Source of the DNA: Streptomyces sennicomposti
GTDB taxonomy: Bacteria; Actinomycetota; Actinomycetes; Streptomycetales; Streptomycetaceae
Direction: 5' to 3'
Length of the DNA: 64,000 nucleotides
Assembly (NCBI RefSeq): GCF_019890635.1
Contig: NZ_JAIOAB010000042.1
Coordinates: 1-64,000 of the forward strand
Part shown: piece after piece, positions 16,903 to 25,769 of the stretch
Numbering within the stretch: the first letter of the stretch is position 1
Layout of the letters: each line of letters starts with the position of its first letter
The notes under the pieces: generated by a model
Database searches by the model: none
What the model was told of the DNA's origin: nothing
The model's input: only the letters and a program-made list of their open reading frames with translations
Made by a program: the position numbers and the translations under genes

Positions 16903-18049
16903 CCTCCGCCGCCCCGGAGCCCTGCCGGGGGCCGGTCCCGTCCGCACTCCCGTCGGCGGGACCGGCCGTATCCCCGGCCGGCGCCACGTCCCCGGCCGGC
17001 GCCGTGCCCTCGGCCGGTGCCGCGGCCCCGGCCCCGGTCTCGCCCCCGGCCCCGGTCTCGCCCGGGTAGCGCACGCCGATCCGCTCCCGGATCGCGTCCA
17101 GCGTCCGCATCACCGCGAGCGTGCCGTCCAGCGGCACCAGCGGCGACTCCGTCTCGCCCGCGCGCAGCGCCCGCATCACCTCCAGCGCCTCGTGCCGCAT
17201 GCTGGTGCGCGGCCCGTCCGCCGGGTCGGCGGCGAACTCCTCCGGCTCACGGCCGTCGCGGTGCAGCACGAAGCGGTCCGGGTGGAAGAAGCCCGACGGC
17301 ACGTCGATGCGGCCCTCGGAGCCGGTGACGGAGGCGACGGTGGCCGTACCGCCGGTGATGGAGCAGTGCAGTTGGGCCAGCGCGCCGCCCTCCCAGGACA
17401 GCAGCGCGCCGGTCTGCAGGTCCACGCCCTCGGGCGAGAGCACCGCACGCGCCGCGATGTCCGCCGGCTCGCCGAGCAGGAGCTGGGCGAACGACACCGG
17501 GTAGACGCCGAGATCGAGCAGCGCGCCGCCGCCGAGGCGCGGGTCGCGCAGCCGGTGCGCGGGCGGGAAGGGGCCGGCCAGCCCGAAGTCGGCCTGCACG
17601 GTGCGCACCTCGCCGATCGCGCCGTCGTCGACCAGCGCCTTGAGCCGCCGTACCAGCGGATTGCAGTACATCCACATGGCCTCCATCAGGAAGCGGCCGT
17701 GCTCGCGGGCGAGGGCGACCAGTTCGGCGGCCTCGCGCAGGTTCAGCGTGAACGGCTTCTCGCACAGCACGTTCCGGCCGGCCGACAGGCACAGTCCGGC
17801 GGCGGCGCGGTGGGCGACGTGCGGGGTGGCGACGTAGACGACGTCGACGTCCTCGTCGTGCGCCAGTTCGGCCCAGGAGCCGTAGGCGCGCTCGATGCCG
17901 AACCGCTCCGCGAACGCCTTCGCCGGCTCGGCCCGCCGGGAGGCCACCGCCACCACCTCGGCGTCCGGCAGGTCCACCAGGTCCGCCGTGAACGCGGCGG
18001 CGATACCGCCGGTCGCGAGGATCCCCCAGCGCACCTTCTGCTCCGTCAT
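16889..18049 (-). CDS. Gfo/Idh/MocA family oxidoreductase
   Basis: This is an NAD(P)-dependent dehydrogenase of the Gfo/Idh/MocA family, 386 residues from ATG 18049, with GGGG nine bases upstream; an ATG at 18058 is also possible. The N-terminal Rossmann fold starts RWGILATGGIA. The EKPF motif (VLCEKPFTL) contains the conserved catalytic-region lysine, and the C-terminal alpha/beta domain includes GGGALLDLGVYP. Likely substrates are sugars, inositols or trans-dihydrodiols. The last 50 residues form an Ala/Gly/Pro-rich low-complexity tail encoded by simple repeats (16920-17060), which reaches into the 3' end of phoD. That overlap suggests the tail arose by read-through of a lost stop codon. 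Confidence 0.85.
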   Translation of the reverse strand: MTEQKVRWGILATGGIAAAFTADLVDLPDAEVVAVASRRAEPAKAFAERFGIERAYGSWAELAHDEDVDVVYVATPHVAHRAAAGLCLSAGRNVLCEKPFTLNLREAAELVALAREHGRFLMEAMWMYCNPLVRRLKALVDDGAIGEVRTVQADFGLAGPFPPAHRLRDPRLGGGALLDLGVYPVSFAQLLLGEPADIAARAVLSPEGVDLQTGALLSWEGGALAQLHCSITGGTATVASVTGSEGRIDVPSGFFHPDRFVLHRDGREPEEFAADPADGPRTSMRHEALEVMRALRAGETESPLVPLDGTLAVMRTLDAIRERIGVRYPGETGAGGETGAGAAAPAEGTAPAGDVAPAGDTAGPADGSADGTGPRQGSGAAEVTPA

Positions 18050-18147
18050 ACCGGACATCCCCGGACCCCACCCTCGTTCATGCGTTCCTCGGCACGGTGT
18101 ACGAGCTGAGAGCATAGGTGGCGGACCAGTCGGAGAGGGAGGGACAC

Positions 18148-19491
18148 ATGCCGGAGGGCGGGACAGCGGAACCCCACGTACCGCGCACGGGGGCCGGGGC
18201 GGCGACGGGACCGGCGCCGGCGGAGGCCGCGCGGCCGGCCGGAGCGGGAGCGGCGGCCGCCGGTACCGCGGCCCGCCGCGCGAGCCTGCTGGTCACCCTG
18301 ATCCTCGGCGGCCTGACCGCCACGCCCCCGCTGGCGATGGACATGTACCTGCCCTCCCTGCCGGAGGTCACCCGGTCCCTGCACGCGCCCGCCGCGACCG
18401 TGCAGCTCACCCTCACCGCCTGCCTGGCCGGGATGGCGCTCGGGCAGCTCGTCGTCGGCCCGATGAGCGACCGCTGGGGTCGCCGCCGCCCGCTGCTGGC
18501 CGGCCTCGCCGTCTACGTCCTGGCCACCGCCCTGTGCGCGCTCGCCCCCAACGTCGAGACGCTGGTCGCCTTCCGGCTGGCGCAGGGCCTGGCGGGCGCG
18601 GCCGGCATCGTGATCGCCCGCGCGGTCGTCCGCGACCTGTACGACGGCGTGGCCATGGCCCGTTTCTTCTCCACGCTGATGCTGATCTCCGGCGTCGCCC
18701 CGATCGTGGCCCCGCTGATCGGCGGCCAGATCCTGCGGATCACCGACTGGCGGGGCGTGTTCGTCGTGCTCACGGTGGTGGGCGCGCTGCTCGGCGCGGT
18801 GGTGTGGACGAAACTCCCCGAGACCCTGCCGCCGGCCGACCGGCACGAGGGGGGAGTGGGGCAGGCGCTCGGCGGGATGCGGCGGCTGCTCGCCGATCGC
18901 GTCTTCACCGGCTACATGATCGCCGGCGGCTTCGCCTTCGCCTCCCTGTTCGCCTACATATCGGCGTCGCCGTTCGTGATCCAGGAGATCTACGGCGCCT
19001 CCCCGCAGACCTTCAGCCTGCTGTTCGGGCTGAACTCGGTCGGGCTGGTCGTCGTCGGCCAGATCAACGGCAAGGTGCTGGTCGGCCGGGTGCGGCTGGA
19101 CCGGGTGCTGGCCGCCGGGCTCGTCGTGGTCATCCTCGCGGCGACCGCGCTGCTGCTGATGGCCACCGGAGCCTTCGGCGCGGTGGGCCTCGCGCCGGTC
19201 GCCGCCGCCCTGTTCGTGCTGATGTCGGCGATGGGCGTCACCATGCCCAACACCCAGGCCCTCGCCCTGATGCGCACCAAGCACAGCGCCGGGGCCGCCT
19301 CCGCGCTGCTCGGCACCACGTCCTTCCTCGTCGGCGCGGTGGCCTCCCCGCTGGTCGGCGTCGCCGGCGAGCACACCGCCGTTCCCATGGCCGTCGTCCA
19401 GCTGGTGGCCGCGATGGCGGCGCTGGGCTGCTTCGTGGGAATGTGCCGTCCCTGGGACGCGGCACCGGGCGGTAAGGGAGCGGAAAGCTGA
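18148..19491 (+). CDS. Bcr/CflA-type MFS drug efflux transporter
   Basis: This is a 12-helix proton-driven drug exporter of the Bcr/CflA group, 447 residues. The ATG at 18148 follows GGAGAGGGAGGG; an upstream in-frame GTG (18118) is less likely. An Ala/Pro-rich N-terminal tail of about 45 residues precedes the first helix (LILGGLTATPPLAMDMYLPS, the family signature). MFS motif A occurs as GPMSDRWGRRRPLL and motif C around GVAPIVAPLIGGQ. The substrate is unknown. The serine hydrolase gene begins at or overlapping its stop codon, so the two are probably cotranscribed. Confidence 0.85.
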   Translation: MPEGGTAEPHVPRTGAGAATGPAPAEAARPAGAGAAAAGTAARRASLLVTLILGGLTATPPLAMDMYLPSLPEVTRSLHAPAATVQLTLTACLAGMALGQLVVGPMSDRWGRRRPLLAGLAVYVLATALCALAPNVETLVAFRLAQGLAGAAGIVIARAVVRDLYDGVAMARFFSTLMLISGVAPIVAPLIGGQILRITDWRGVFVVLTVVGALLGAVVWTKLPETLPPADRHEGGVGQALGGMRRLLADRVFTGYMIAGGFAFASLFAYISASPFVIQEIYGASPQTFSLLFGLNSVGLVVVGQINGKVLVGRVRLDRVLAAGLVVVILAATALLLMATGAFGAVGLAPVAAALFVLMSAMGVTMPNTQALALMRTKHSAGAASALLGTTSFLVGAVASPLVGVAGEHTAVPMAVVQLVAAMAALGCFVGMCRPWDAAPGGKGAES

Positions 19492-19568
19492 GCGCACCGA
19501 GACTGCGCCGGGACACACCGGAGCGAGCCGGCCTCGATCCCGCCGAACTGCGCCGCCTCGTCCGCGAG

Positions 19569-20621
19569 GTGCGCGCCCTGACCGCCGGGGAACGCCCCTG
19601 GGCGCCGGGCGCCGTCGTGGTCGCCGGCCGGGGCCCGGTGATCGCCGTCGCCGAGGCGGCCGGCTGGGCCGTACGGTACGAGTCCTACGATCCCGACACC
19701 GGCAGCGGCGTCGAACTCCCGCCCGAGAAGCGGGTGCCGATGACCCTCGACACCCCCTTCGACCTCGCCTCCCTCACCAAACTGTTCACGGCGGTGGCCG
19801 TGGTGCAGCAGATCGAGCGGGGCACGCTGGGCATCGACGCGCGGATCGGGGCGTATCTGCCGGAGTTCCACGCCGCCGCCGAACACGACATCACCGTACG
19901 GCAGTTGCTCACCCACACCTCCGGTCTGCGGCCCGAACTCCCGCTGTACGACTGCCCGGACGCCGCCGCCCGCCTGGCGATGCTGCGCGCGGAGGCCCCG
20001 ACCGCACCGCCCGGCACGTACGCCTACTCCGACCTGAACCCGCTCCTCCTGCAGCACCTCCTCGAACGCCTCACCGGCCGCCCCCTGGACGTCCTGATCC
20101 GCGACGGCATCACGCGCCCGCTCGGCATGACCGCGACCCGGTTCGGCCCCTGCCCGGACGCGGCGGCCACCGAGGACCAGCGCCGCCCGTGGGCCAAGGC
20201 GGACCGGGGCATGCTGCGCGGCGAGGTGCACGACGAGAACGCCTGGGCGCTCGGCGGGGTGGCCGGCCACGCGGGCCTGTTCGCCACGGCCACCGACCTC
20301 GCGGTCTTCTGCCGCACCCTGCTGGCCGGCGGCTCCTACGGCCCCGCCCGCATCCTCGGCCCCGACTTCGTCGACCTCCTGCTGACCCCGCCGGGCCTCG
20401 GCTTCGCCGTCGACCAGCCCTGGTTCATGGGCGAACTCGCGGGCCACGGCGCGGCGGGCCACACCGGCTTCACCGGCACCTCCCTGGTCCTGGACCCCGC
20501 CACGGACACCTTCCTGATCCTCCTCACCAACAAGGTCCACCCCCACCGCCACCCCCCGACCAACACCCCGAGAGCAAGAGCGGCAACCCGCCTGCACAGA
20601 GCGGTCCGCAGCGCCCCGTAG
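19569..20621 (+). CDS. Serine hydrolase, class C beta-lactamase-like
   Basis: This is a serine hydrolase of the beta-lactamase/PBP-like fold. From the GTG at 19569 it has 350 residues. The SxxK nucleophile motif is SLTK in FDLASLTKLFTAVAV, the YxN motif is YSDLNPLLL, and the third motif is HTGFTGT. The frame is open upstream to 19488 and encodes a family-like leader (PERAGLDPAELRRLVREV), with no ATG/GTG/TTG start there. The only good ribosome binding site (GGGAG 19476-19480) points to a CTG at 19488 overlapping the transporter stop (CTGA). I suspect the true start is that CTG, giving 377 residues. No signal peptide is seen; the substrate is unknown. Confidence 0.78.
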   Translation: MRALTAGERPWAPGAVVVAGRGPVIAVAEAAGWAVRYESYDPDTGSGVELPPEKRVPMTLDTPFDLASLTKLFTAVAVVQQIERGTLGIDARIGAYLPEFHAAAEHDITVRQLLTHTSGLRPELPLYDCPDAAARLAMLRAEAPTAPPGTYAYSDLNPLLLQHLLERLTGRPLDVLIRDGITRPLGMTATRFGPCPDAAATEDQRRPWAKADRGMLRGEVHDENAWALGGVAGHAGLFATATDLAVFCRTLLAGGSYGPARILGPDFVDLLLTPPGLGFAVDQPWFMGELAGHGAAGHTGFTGTSLVLDPATDTFLILLTNKVHPHRHPPTNTPRARAATRLHRAVRSAP

Positions 20622-20828
20622 GGGGCGGCGCCCCGTCAGGGGCGCGGGGCTGTGCCGATCTGCGGCTCCGCCACGGGGGCGCGCCCAGCCCCGACGAACC
20701 TGCACCAGACCGACCACCCCACACCCCCACCCCCTACCGCGGGGGTCCGGGGACCCAGCCCCGGGAAGGGACGGGCAGGGGCGGCGGGGGCGGCGCCCCG
20801 TCGTCGCGGGAGCTGAGAGAATCACGCG

Positions 20829-21854
20829 GTGAACGAGCACGCGTCCCCGTCGGAGACCCTCCGTACCGCCTTGACCGCCCTCCTCGACGGCCTTCCGCCG
20901 AAGCAGGCCGCAGGCGCCGTGGAGCGCCTGATCGAGAACTATCGCGGTACCACCCCCACCCACACCCCCGTCCTCCGCGACCAGGCCGACGCCACCGCCT
21001 ACGCGGCCTACCGCATGCCCGCCACCTTCGAGGCCGTCCGCGCCGCCCTCACCGCCCTCGCCGGCGCCGCCCCCGACTGGACCCCCGCCGGCCACACCGA
21101 CGTGGGCGGCGGCACCGGCGCCGCCACCTGGGCCGTCACCGCCACCTGGCCGGGCTCCCGCCCGGTCGCCGTCCTCGACTGGGCCGACCCGGCGCTCGCC
21201 CTCGGCCGGGAGATCGCCGCCGCGAACCCCGCCCTCGGCGACGCCCGCTGGGAACGCGCCCGCATCGGCACGGCGCTCACCCTCGACCCCACCGACCTCG
21301 TCACCGTCTCCTACGTCCTCGGCGAGCTGACGGCGGCCGACCGCACCGCCGTGGTGGACGCCGCCGCTGCCGCCGCGCAGGCGGTCGTGGTCGTGGAGCC
21401 GGGCACGCCCGACGGCTACGCCCGCGTCATCGAGGCCCGTGACCGTCTGGTCCAGGCGGGCTTCCGGATCGCCGCGCCCTGCCCGCACAGCGCGGCCTGC
21501 CCGATCGTGCCGGGCACCGACTGGTGCCACTTCTCGGCCCGGGTCAGCCGCTCCTCCCTGCACCGGCAGGTCAAGGGCGGCTCCCTCGCCTACGAGGACG
21601 AGAAGTTCTCGTACGTCGCCGCCGTCCGCTTCCCGGTCGCCCCGGCCGCCGCCCGCGTCGTACGGCGGCCGCAGATCCGCAAGGGACAGGTCCTGCTGGA
21701 CCTGTGCGAGCCCGCCGAGGCCCCGGACGCGGAGGGGCGCCCCGGACAGCCGGAGCAGTTGCGCCGCCGTACCGTCACCAAGCGCCACGGCGATCTGTAC
21801 AAGGCGGCCCGCGACGCCGACTGGGGCGACGCCTGGCCTCCGCGAGCCCTGTAA
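20829..21854 (+). CDS. Rsm22-like small-ribosomal-subunit methyltransferase family protein
   Basis: This is a SAM-dependent methyltransferase-fold protein of the Rsm22 family, 341 residues from GTG 20829. The SAM motif is HTDVGGGTGAATWA near residues 95-108. A cysteine cluster CPHSAACPIVPGTDWCHF around residue 220 matches the iron-sulfur cluster motif of mitochondrial Rsm22/Mettl17. Those proteins assist small-subunit assembly, and bacterial roles are poorly defined. It is a single gene, with 207 noncoding bases separating it from the hydrolase. Confidence 0.8.
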   Translation: MNEHASPSETLRTALTALLDGLPPKQAAGAVERLIENYRGTTPTHTPVLRDQADATAYAAYRMPATFEAVRAALTALAGAAPDWTPAGHTDVGGGTGAATWAVTATWPGSRPVAVLDWADPALALGREIAAANPALGDARWERARIGTALTLDPTDLVTVSYVLGELTAADRTAVVDAAAAAAQAVVVVEPGTPDGYARVIEARDRLVQAGFRIAAPCPHSAACPIVPGTDWCHFSARVSRSSLHRQVKGGSLAYEDEKFSYVAAVRFPVAPAAARVVRRPQIRKGQVLLDLCEPAEAPDAEGRPGQPEQLRRRTVTKRHGDLYKAARDADWGDAWPPRAL

Positions 21855-21912
21855 CCAGGCCGCCGGACCACCCCCCGAGCCCTCAGGTTCCTCCAGGGGG
21901 CCGCCCGGCACG

Positions 21913-22803
21913 TCACCCCCGCAGCTCCAGCGAGCAGCACTTCACGCTGCCCCCGCCCCGGTGCAGCTCGCTCACGTCCACGCCGACCGGTTCGAAGCCC
22001 CGCTCGCGCAGCGGGCCGAACAGCCCGGCCGCCGCCTGCGGCAGCACCACGTGCAGCCCGTCGGAGACGGCGTTCAGACCAAAGGCGAGCGCGTCCTCCT
22101 CGGCCGCGACCAGCGCGTGCGGGAACAGCCGCCGCAGCACCTCGCGGCTGCCGGGGGAGAAGGCGGGCGGGTAGTACGCCACCTCGCCGGCCGCGTCGTC
22201 CAGCACGGCCAGCGCCAGGTCCAGGTGGTAGAAGCGGGGATCGACCAGCTCCAGGCCGATCACCGGGCGGCCGAAGAACTCCTGCGCCTCCCCGTGCGCC
22301 AGCGGATTGGTCCTGAACCCCCGCCCGGCCAGCAGCAGCGAGTCGGTGACGGCGAGGTCGCCCTCGCCCTCGTTGATGTGGACGGGCAGGTGCAGATGCC
22401 CGTAGCCGTGCGCGGCGAACCACTCCAGGTGCGCCTGAGCCTCCGGCTCCCGCTCCGGGTGGGCGAACCGGGCGCCGAACACCCGGCCGTCGGCCACCGT
22501 CGCGCCGTTCGCCGTGAACACCATGTCCGGCAGCCCCGGCACGGGGGCCAGCTCCGCCACGGTGTGCCCGAGGGAGCGGTACACCTCGCGCAGCTGTTCC
22601 CACTGGGCCTGCGCCAGCGGCGTGTCGACCGGCTTGGCCGGGTCCATCCACGGGTTGAGGGAGTAGCGCACGGTGAAGTGCGCCGGCGGGCACATCAGAT
22701 AGCGCCGGGGCGTGGCGCTGCGGGGTCGGGCCAAGGCGGGCTCCTCGGGTGCCGCAGGGCTGCTGGGGCTGCTCGGGCTGCTCGGTGTTGCCTTGGTGAC
22801 CAT
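21913..22803 (-). CDS. ddaH: Dimethylarginine dimethylaminohydrolase-like pentein enzyme
   Basis: This is a cytoplasmic pentein-fold amidinohydrolase, 296 residues. It would hydrolyse N-methylated arginines to citrulline and methylamines. Family features are YLMCPPAHFTVRYSLNPWM near the start, DMVFTANGATV, the catalytic His in FYHLDLALAVLD, and the nucleophilic Cys in GGSVKCCSLEL at the C-terminus. The first 35 residues are a low-complexity Ser/Pro/Ala stretch arising from CTGCTCGGG-type repeats. The start may therefore be further downstream, since the ATG at 22803 has a weak ribosome binding site. It is divergent from a TetR-family gene that could control it. Confidence 0.82.
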   Translation of the reverse strand: MVTKATPSSPSSPSSPAAPEEPALARPRSATPRRYLMCPPAHFTVRYSLNPWMDPAKPVDTPLAQAQWEQLREVYRSLGHTVAELAPVPGLPDMVFTANGATVADGRVFGARFAHPEREPEAQAHLEWFAAHGYGHLHLPVHINEGEGDLAVTDSLLLAGRGFRTNPLAHGEAQEFFGRPVIGLELVDPRFYHLDLALAVLDDAAGEVAYYPPAFSPGSREVLRRLFPHALVAAEEDALAFGLNAVSDGLHVVLPQAAAGLFGPLRERGFEPVGVDVSELHRGGGSVKCCSLELRG

Positions 22804-22940
22804 GGTGCGCCGCCCGCGCCCGTCGCGCGCGGGCCGGACGGCCCCTTTCGCCCGCGTGAGTGGCGTACGGGCGTGCGCCCCGGGACGCGCCCCCGCGCGC
22901 CCCGCATCGAGAGCGCCCTGCCCCGCACCCGCCCCACGAC

Positions 22941-22955
22941 GAGACGTCCCGTCTC
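22941..22955. promoter_or_regulatory. Candidate TetR operator (6-bp arms)
   Basis: GAGACG-TCC-CGTCTC forms a perfect inverted repeat 24-38 bases upstream of the TetR start, within the ddaH/TetR divergent region. Its core resembles the GAGAC/GTCTC core of the larger operator at 53812-53840. Confidence 0.45.
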
Positions 22956-22978
22956 ACCCGCCTGCTACCGTCGCCCTC

Positions 22979-23593
22979 ATGGTCGACAAGCCCACCCCCG
23001 ACGCCACCCGCCGCAGCGAACGCTCCCGCCGCGCGATCTACGACGCGGCCCTCGCCCTCGTCGCCGAGGTCGGCTACCCGAGGACCACCATCGAGGGCAT
23101 CGCCGCCCGCGCCGGAGTCGGCAAGCAGACGATCTACCGCTGGTGGCCGTCGAAGGCGGACGTCCTGCTGGAGGCGTTCCTCGACCTCGGCGAGGAGGCC
23201 GCCCGGCAGGCCGGGCACCAGCCCTATGAGATCCCCGACACCGGGGACCTCGCCGCCGACCTCAAGGCCGTCCTGCGCGCCACCGTGGACGAACTCCTCG
23301 ACCCCCGCTTCGACGCGCCGTCCCGCGCGCTGGCCGCCGAGGGCCTGGTCAACGAGGAACTCGGCCGCCGGTTCGTCGCCCACCTGCTCGAACCCCAGCT
23401 CCAGCTCTACGTGAAGCGGCTGCGCGCCGCCCAGGACAAGGGCGCGGTACGGCCGGACGTAGACCCGCGCATCGCCCTGGAGCTCTTCGTCTCCCCGCTC
23501 GCCCAGCGCTGGCTCCAGCACACCGGGCCGATCACCTACGACTACACGGACACCCTGGTCGACTACGCCCTGTACGGAATCGCCCCCCGCTGA
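22979..23593 (+). CDS. TetR/AcrR family transcriptional regulator
   Basis: This is a 204-residue TetR-type repressor. The helix-turn-helix occupies about residues 15-60 (RAIYDAALALVAEVGYPRTT, then IAARAGVGKQTIYRWWPSKA). The C-terminal ligand/dimerisation domain is of the common TetR_C type seen in efflux and catabolic regulators. It starts at ATG 22979 after a spacer containing a small inverted repeat. It may regulate itself and the divergent ddaH; no efflux gene is adjacent. The ligand is unknown. Confidence 0.85.
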   Translation: MVDKPTPDATRRSERSRRAIYDAALALVAEVGYPRTTIEGIAARAGVGKQTIYRWWPSKADVLLEAFLDLGEEAARQAGHQPYEIPDTGDLAADLKAVLRATVDELLDPRFDAPSRALAAEGLVNEELGRRFVAHLLEPQLQLYVKRLRAAQDKGAVRPDVDPRIALELFVSPLAQRWLQHTGPITYDYTDTLVDYALYGIAPR

Positions 23594-23726
23594 GCCCCGC
23601 CGTGCGCCCTTTGCCTCCCCTCCTGCTCCCCGCCGCCCCCACCCCGCGGGCGGGCTCCGTCCACCCAAGGCGCAGGATGGTGGGACCATGGAGCATGCTG
23701 TCCACACCAGCGAGGCGAGGGGATAG

Positions 23727-24464
23727 ATGAGCGCGCAGTTCGGCGGCCGCACCGGCCGGCAGGGCAAACTCTCCCAGTGGCTGCGCGGACGCCGCCCGAA
23801 GGAGGCCGCCGGGGACGACGGCCGTCAGGCCCTGCTGCTCGCCGCCGCCGCCGCGGGACTGCCGCTGGCGCCCGCCGCGCACCCGGGGACCGGCTACGGC
23901 TGTTCGTGCGACCGCGTCGGCTGTCCCACGCCGGCCCGGCACCCGGTGTCCTTCGCCTGGCAGACCCAGTCCACGACCGACCGGGGGCAGATCGAGCGGT
24001 GGGCCCGGCACCAGCCGCAGGCGAACTTCATCACTGCCACCGGCATGGTGCACGACGTGCTCGACGTGCCCCTGGAGGCCGGGCGGGAGGCCATGGAGCG
24101 GCTGCTCGCCGCCGGGATCGAGATCGGCCCGGTCGCCGAGAGCGACGACGGCCGGCTGCTGTTCTTCACCTCCACCCGCGGCACCCCCGAGGACGAGGAC
24201 GAGTGGTGGCCGTGCGAGCTGGACTGCCACCCGGAGACCATGGACGAGCACCCGGGCCTGCGCTGGCACTGCCGCGGCTCCTACGTCCTCGTACCGCCGG
24301 CCCGGCTGCCCGGCGACGACGGCCGCGCGGTGCGGTGGGTACGCGGCCCGGAGCATCCGCTGCCCGACCCGCTCAGCCTCCTGGAAGCCCTCACCGACGC
24401 CTGCGCCCGCCACGTGGGCGAGGAGCCCGGCCACGTCGGCTCGGCCTGGCCCATGCGCCACTGA
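23727..24464 (+). CDS. Prim-pol N-terminal-domain-like protein, stand-alone
   Basis: This is a 245-residue protein resembling the bifunctional DNA primase/polymerase N-terminal domain annotated across Streptomyces. Visible hallmarks are a zinc-ribbon-like CSCDRVGCPTPARHPVSF around residues 58-75 and the RHPVSFAWQTQS turn. A catalytic DxD of true prim-pol enzymes is not clear: the equivalent region reads ATGMVHDVLDVPLEAG. The central part instead has an acidic EDEDEWWPCELDCHPE segment. It may thus be an inactive or repurposed homologue. It is a single gene flanked by unrelated genes, with no phage genes nearby. Confidence 0.65.
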   Translation: MSAQFGGRTGRQGKLSQWLRGRRPKEAAGDDGRQALLLAAAAAGLPLAPAAHPGTGYGCSCDRVGCPTPARHPVSFAWQTQSTTDRGQIERWARHQPQANFITATGMVHDVLDVPLEAGREAMERLLAAGIEIGPVAESDDGRLLFFTSTRGTPEDEDEWWPCELDCHPETMDEHPGLRWHCRGSYVLVPPARLPGDDGRAVRWVRGPEHPLPDPLSLLEALTDACARHVGEEPGHVGSAWPMRH

Positions 24465-24767
24465 CCCCCCGCCCGGCACCCGGAGGCGCACCGAAGCCCC
24501 GCCGCGGCCCCGCGGCCCCGCTCCCGCCCCGCCGCAGACCCGACCCGCCCGGCGTCGACCTGCACCGCCTCGCGCGCGGCCCCCTCACCCGCCCGGCCTG
24601 GACCCCCGGCCCACGCGCCCGGCCCGCCGCGCCCCGAGGGGCACGAACCTCGCCCGCCCGGCCCCGCGCAGCAGACCCCGGCCGCCGCGGGTACCCCGCG
24701 CGCATCACGCCCGCCCGCGTACCCGGCCCCGCGCCGCGGAGCCCGCGCGCCCTGCGCCGCGGCTCCC
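24465..24767. other. Intergenic region, no gene seen
   Basis: This stretch of about 303 bases lies between convergent genes. It is extremely C-rich on the + strand, without a ribosome binding site, family motif or clear hairpin-plus-U terminator. I see nothing specific in it. Confidence 0.6.
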
Positions 24768-25769
24768 TCAGCCCCCCTGCGCCCCCGTGAGCCCCTGCAG
24801 GCGGCCCAGCAGGGTGATCTTGCCGCCGGACGCGCCCTGTGCGGGGTCCAGGGCGACCTGGTTGGAGACGAACTCCATCGTCAGCGACTGCTTGATCTCG
24901 CCCTCGGTCAGCGCCCGCACGCTCTGGTTCGGCGTGGGCACCGAGGTGCCCGCGGCGGCGGTCTGCTTCTGGTAGTGGTGCGTGGCGAAGAACACCAGCG
25001 CGCCCCCGTCGGCGGTGCGCAGCGCCAGCGGCGCGTAGCCGCCGTTCGTCAGCGGCTCGTCGATGTACTGCGTGGCCAGACCGGGCCGTACGGCCGTCTT
25101 GGCGCGCTGCGCGCGCCAGTCGCTGGTGTACGCCCCGTCGGCGAAGGAACCGCCGCCGTCCTTCAGGTACGCGGCGTAGTCCTCGCTGAGGCCGGCGGGC
25201 GGGGCGACCTGACCGGCCGCGCCGGCGGGCACCGCCTCGGCCCAGCCGTCCGCGTCCGTACGGAACTTCGGCACCGCGCCGGGCGCCACCAGCGTCAGAT
25301 ACGCCGCCCGCCACTTCGCGCCCAGGCCGTCCCGCGTGAACACCAGCAGCCAGCGCGCGCTGCCGCCCTTGTTGCCCTCGGCGTCGGCGAGGAACCAGCG
25401 CGGCCAGCCCGCCTTCTTAGGGATCGTGAACTTCGCGTCGGACAGCTTCAGCGGGGTGTGCGCGGCATTGCCGCCCGGGCTGTTGACGTGCCCGGCCTTC
25501 AGCCGCGCCGCGTCGATCGCGCCGAGCGCCCCGGTGACGTACGCCGCGTCCAGCGAACTGTCGTACGCCTTGTCGGCCTTGTTGTACGCGTCGGTGAACT
25601 CGGCGAGCGCCACGGCCGCTTCGGCGCGCGTGGTGGCCGGAAGCACCTCACGCTCGCCGTGCACCACCACACAGCCGCTCGCCGTCAGCGACAGCGCGGC
25701 CACCGAGGCCGCCGCCAGTATCTTCCGCTCAAGCCTGCGAAGCCTTCGAGGGCCGCGGACCCTGCTCAT
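24768..25769 (-). CDS. Secreted lipoprotein of unknown function, downstream of efeU
   Basis: This is a 333-residue lipoprotein. An Arg/Lys-rich N-region, a hydrophobic stretch (AAASVAALSLTA) and the lipobox TASGC place the lipidated Cys at about residue 33. The exported domain contains FAEFTDAYNKADKAYD-like helices and a strand-rich second half with YAPLALRTADGGALVFFATH. I do not recognise a characterised family (DUF8094-like at best). The start overlaps the efeU stop by 41 bases, so it is very probably cotranscribed with efeOBU and may serve cell-surface iron uptake. That functional link is inference only. Confidence 0.7.
   Translation of the reverse strand: MSRVRGPRRLRRLERKILAAASVAALSLTASGCVVVHGEREVLPATTRAEAAVALAEFTDAYNKADKAYDSSLDAAYVTGALGAIDAARLKAGHVNSPGGNAAHTPLKLSDAKFTIPKKAGWPRWFLADAEGNKGGSARWLLVFTRDGLGAKWRAAYLTLVAPGAVPKFRTDADGWAEAVPAGAAGQVAPPAGLSEDYAAYLKDGGGSFADGAYTSDWRAQRAKTAVRPGLATQYIDEPLTNGGYAPLALRTADGGALVFFATHHYQKQTAAAGTSVPTPNQSVRALTEGEIKQSLTMEFVSNQVALDPAQGASGGKITLLGRLQGLTGAQGG

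Noticed and set aside
18990-21911. 973-residue minus-strand open frame
   Set aside because: It runs opposite the Bcr/CflA, serine hydrolase and Rsm22 genes, with Gly/Arg/Ala-rich translation and no domain; long antisense frames are normal at this GC content.
23727-24464. Prim-pol-like gene as sign of an integrated plasmid or phage
   Set aside because: No integrase, replication initiator, excisionase, tRNA att site or transfer gene is near it; it sits among housekeeping-type genes.
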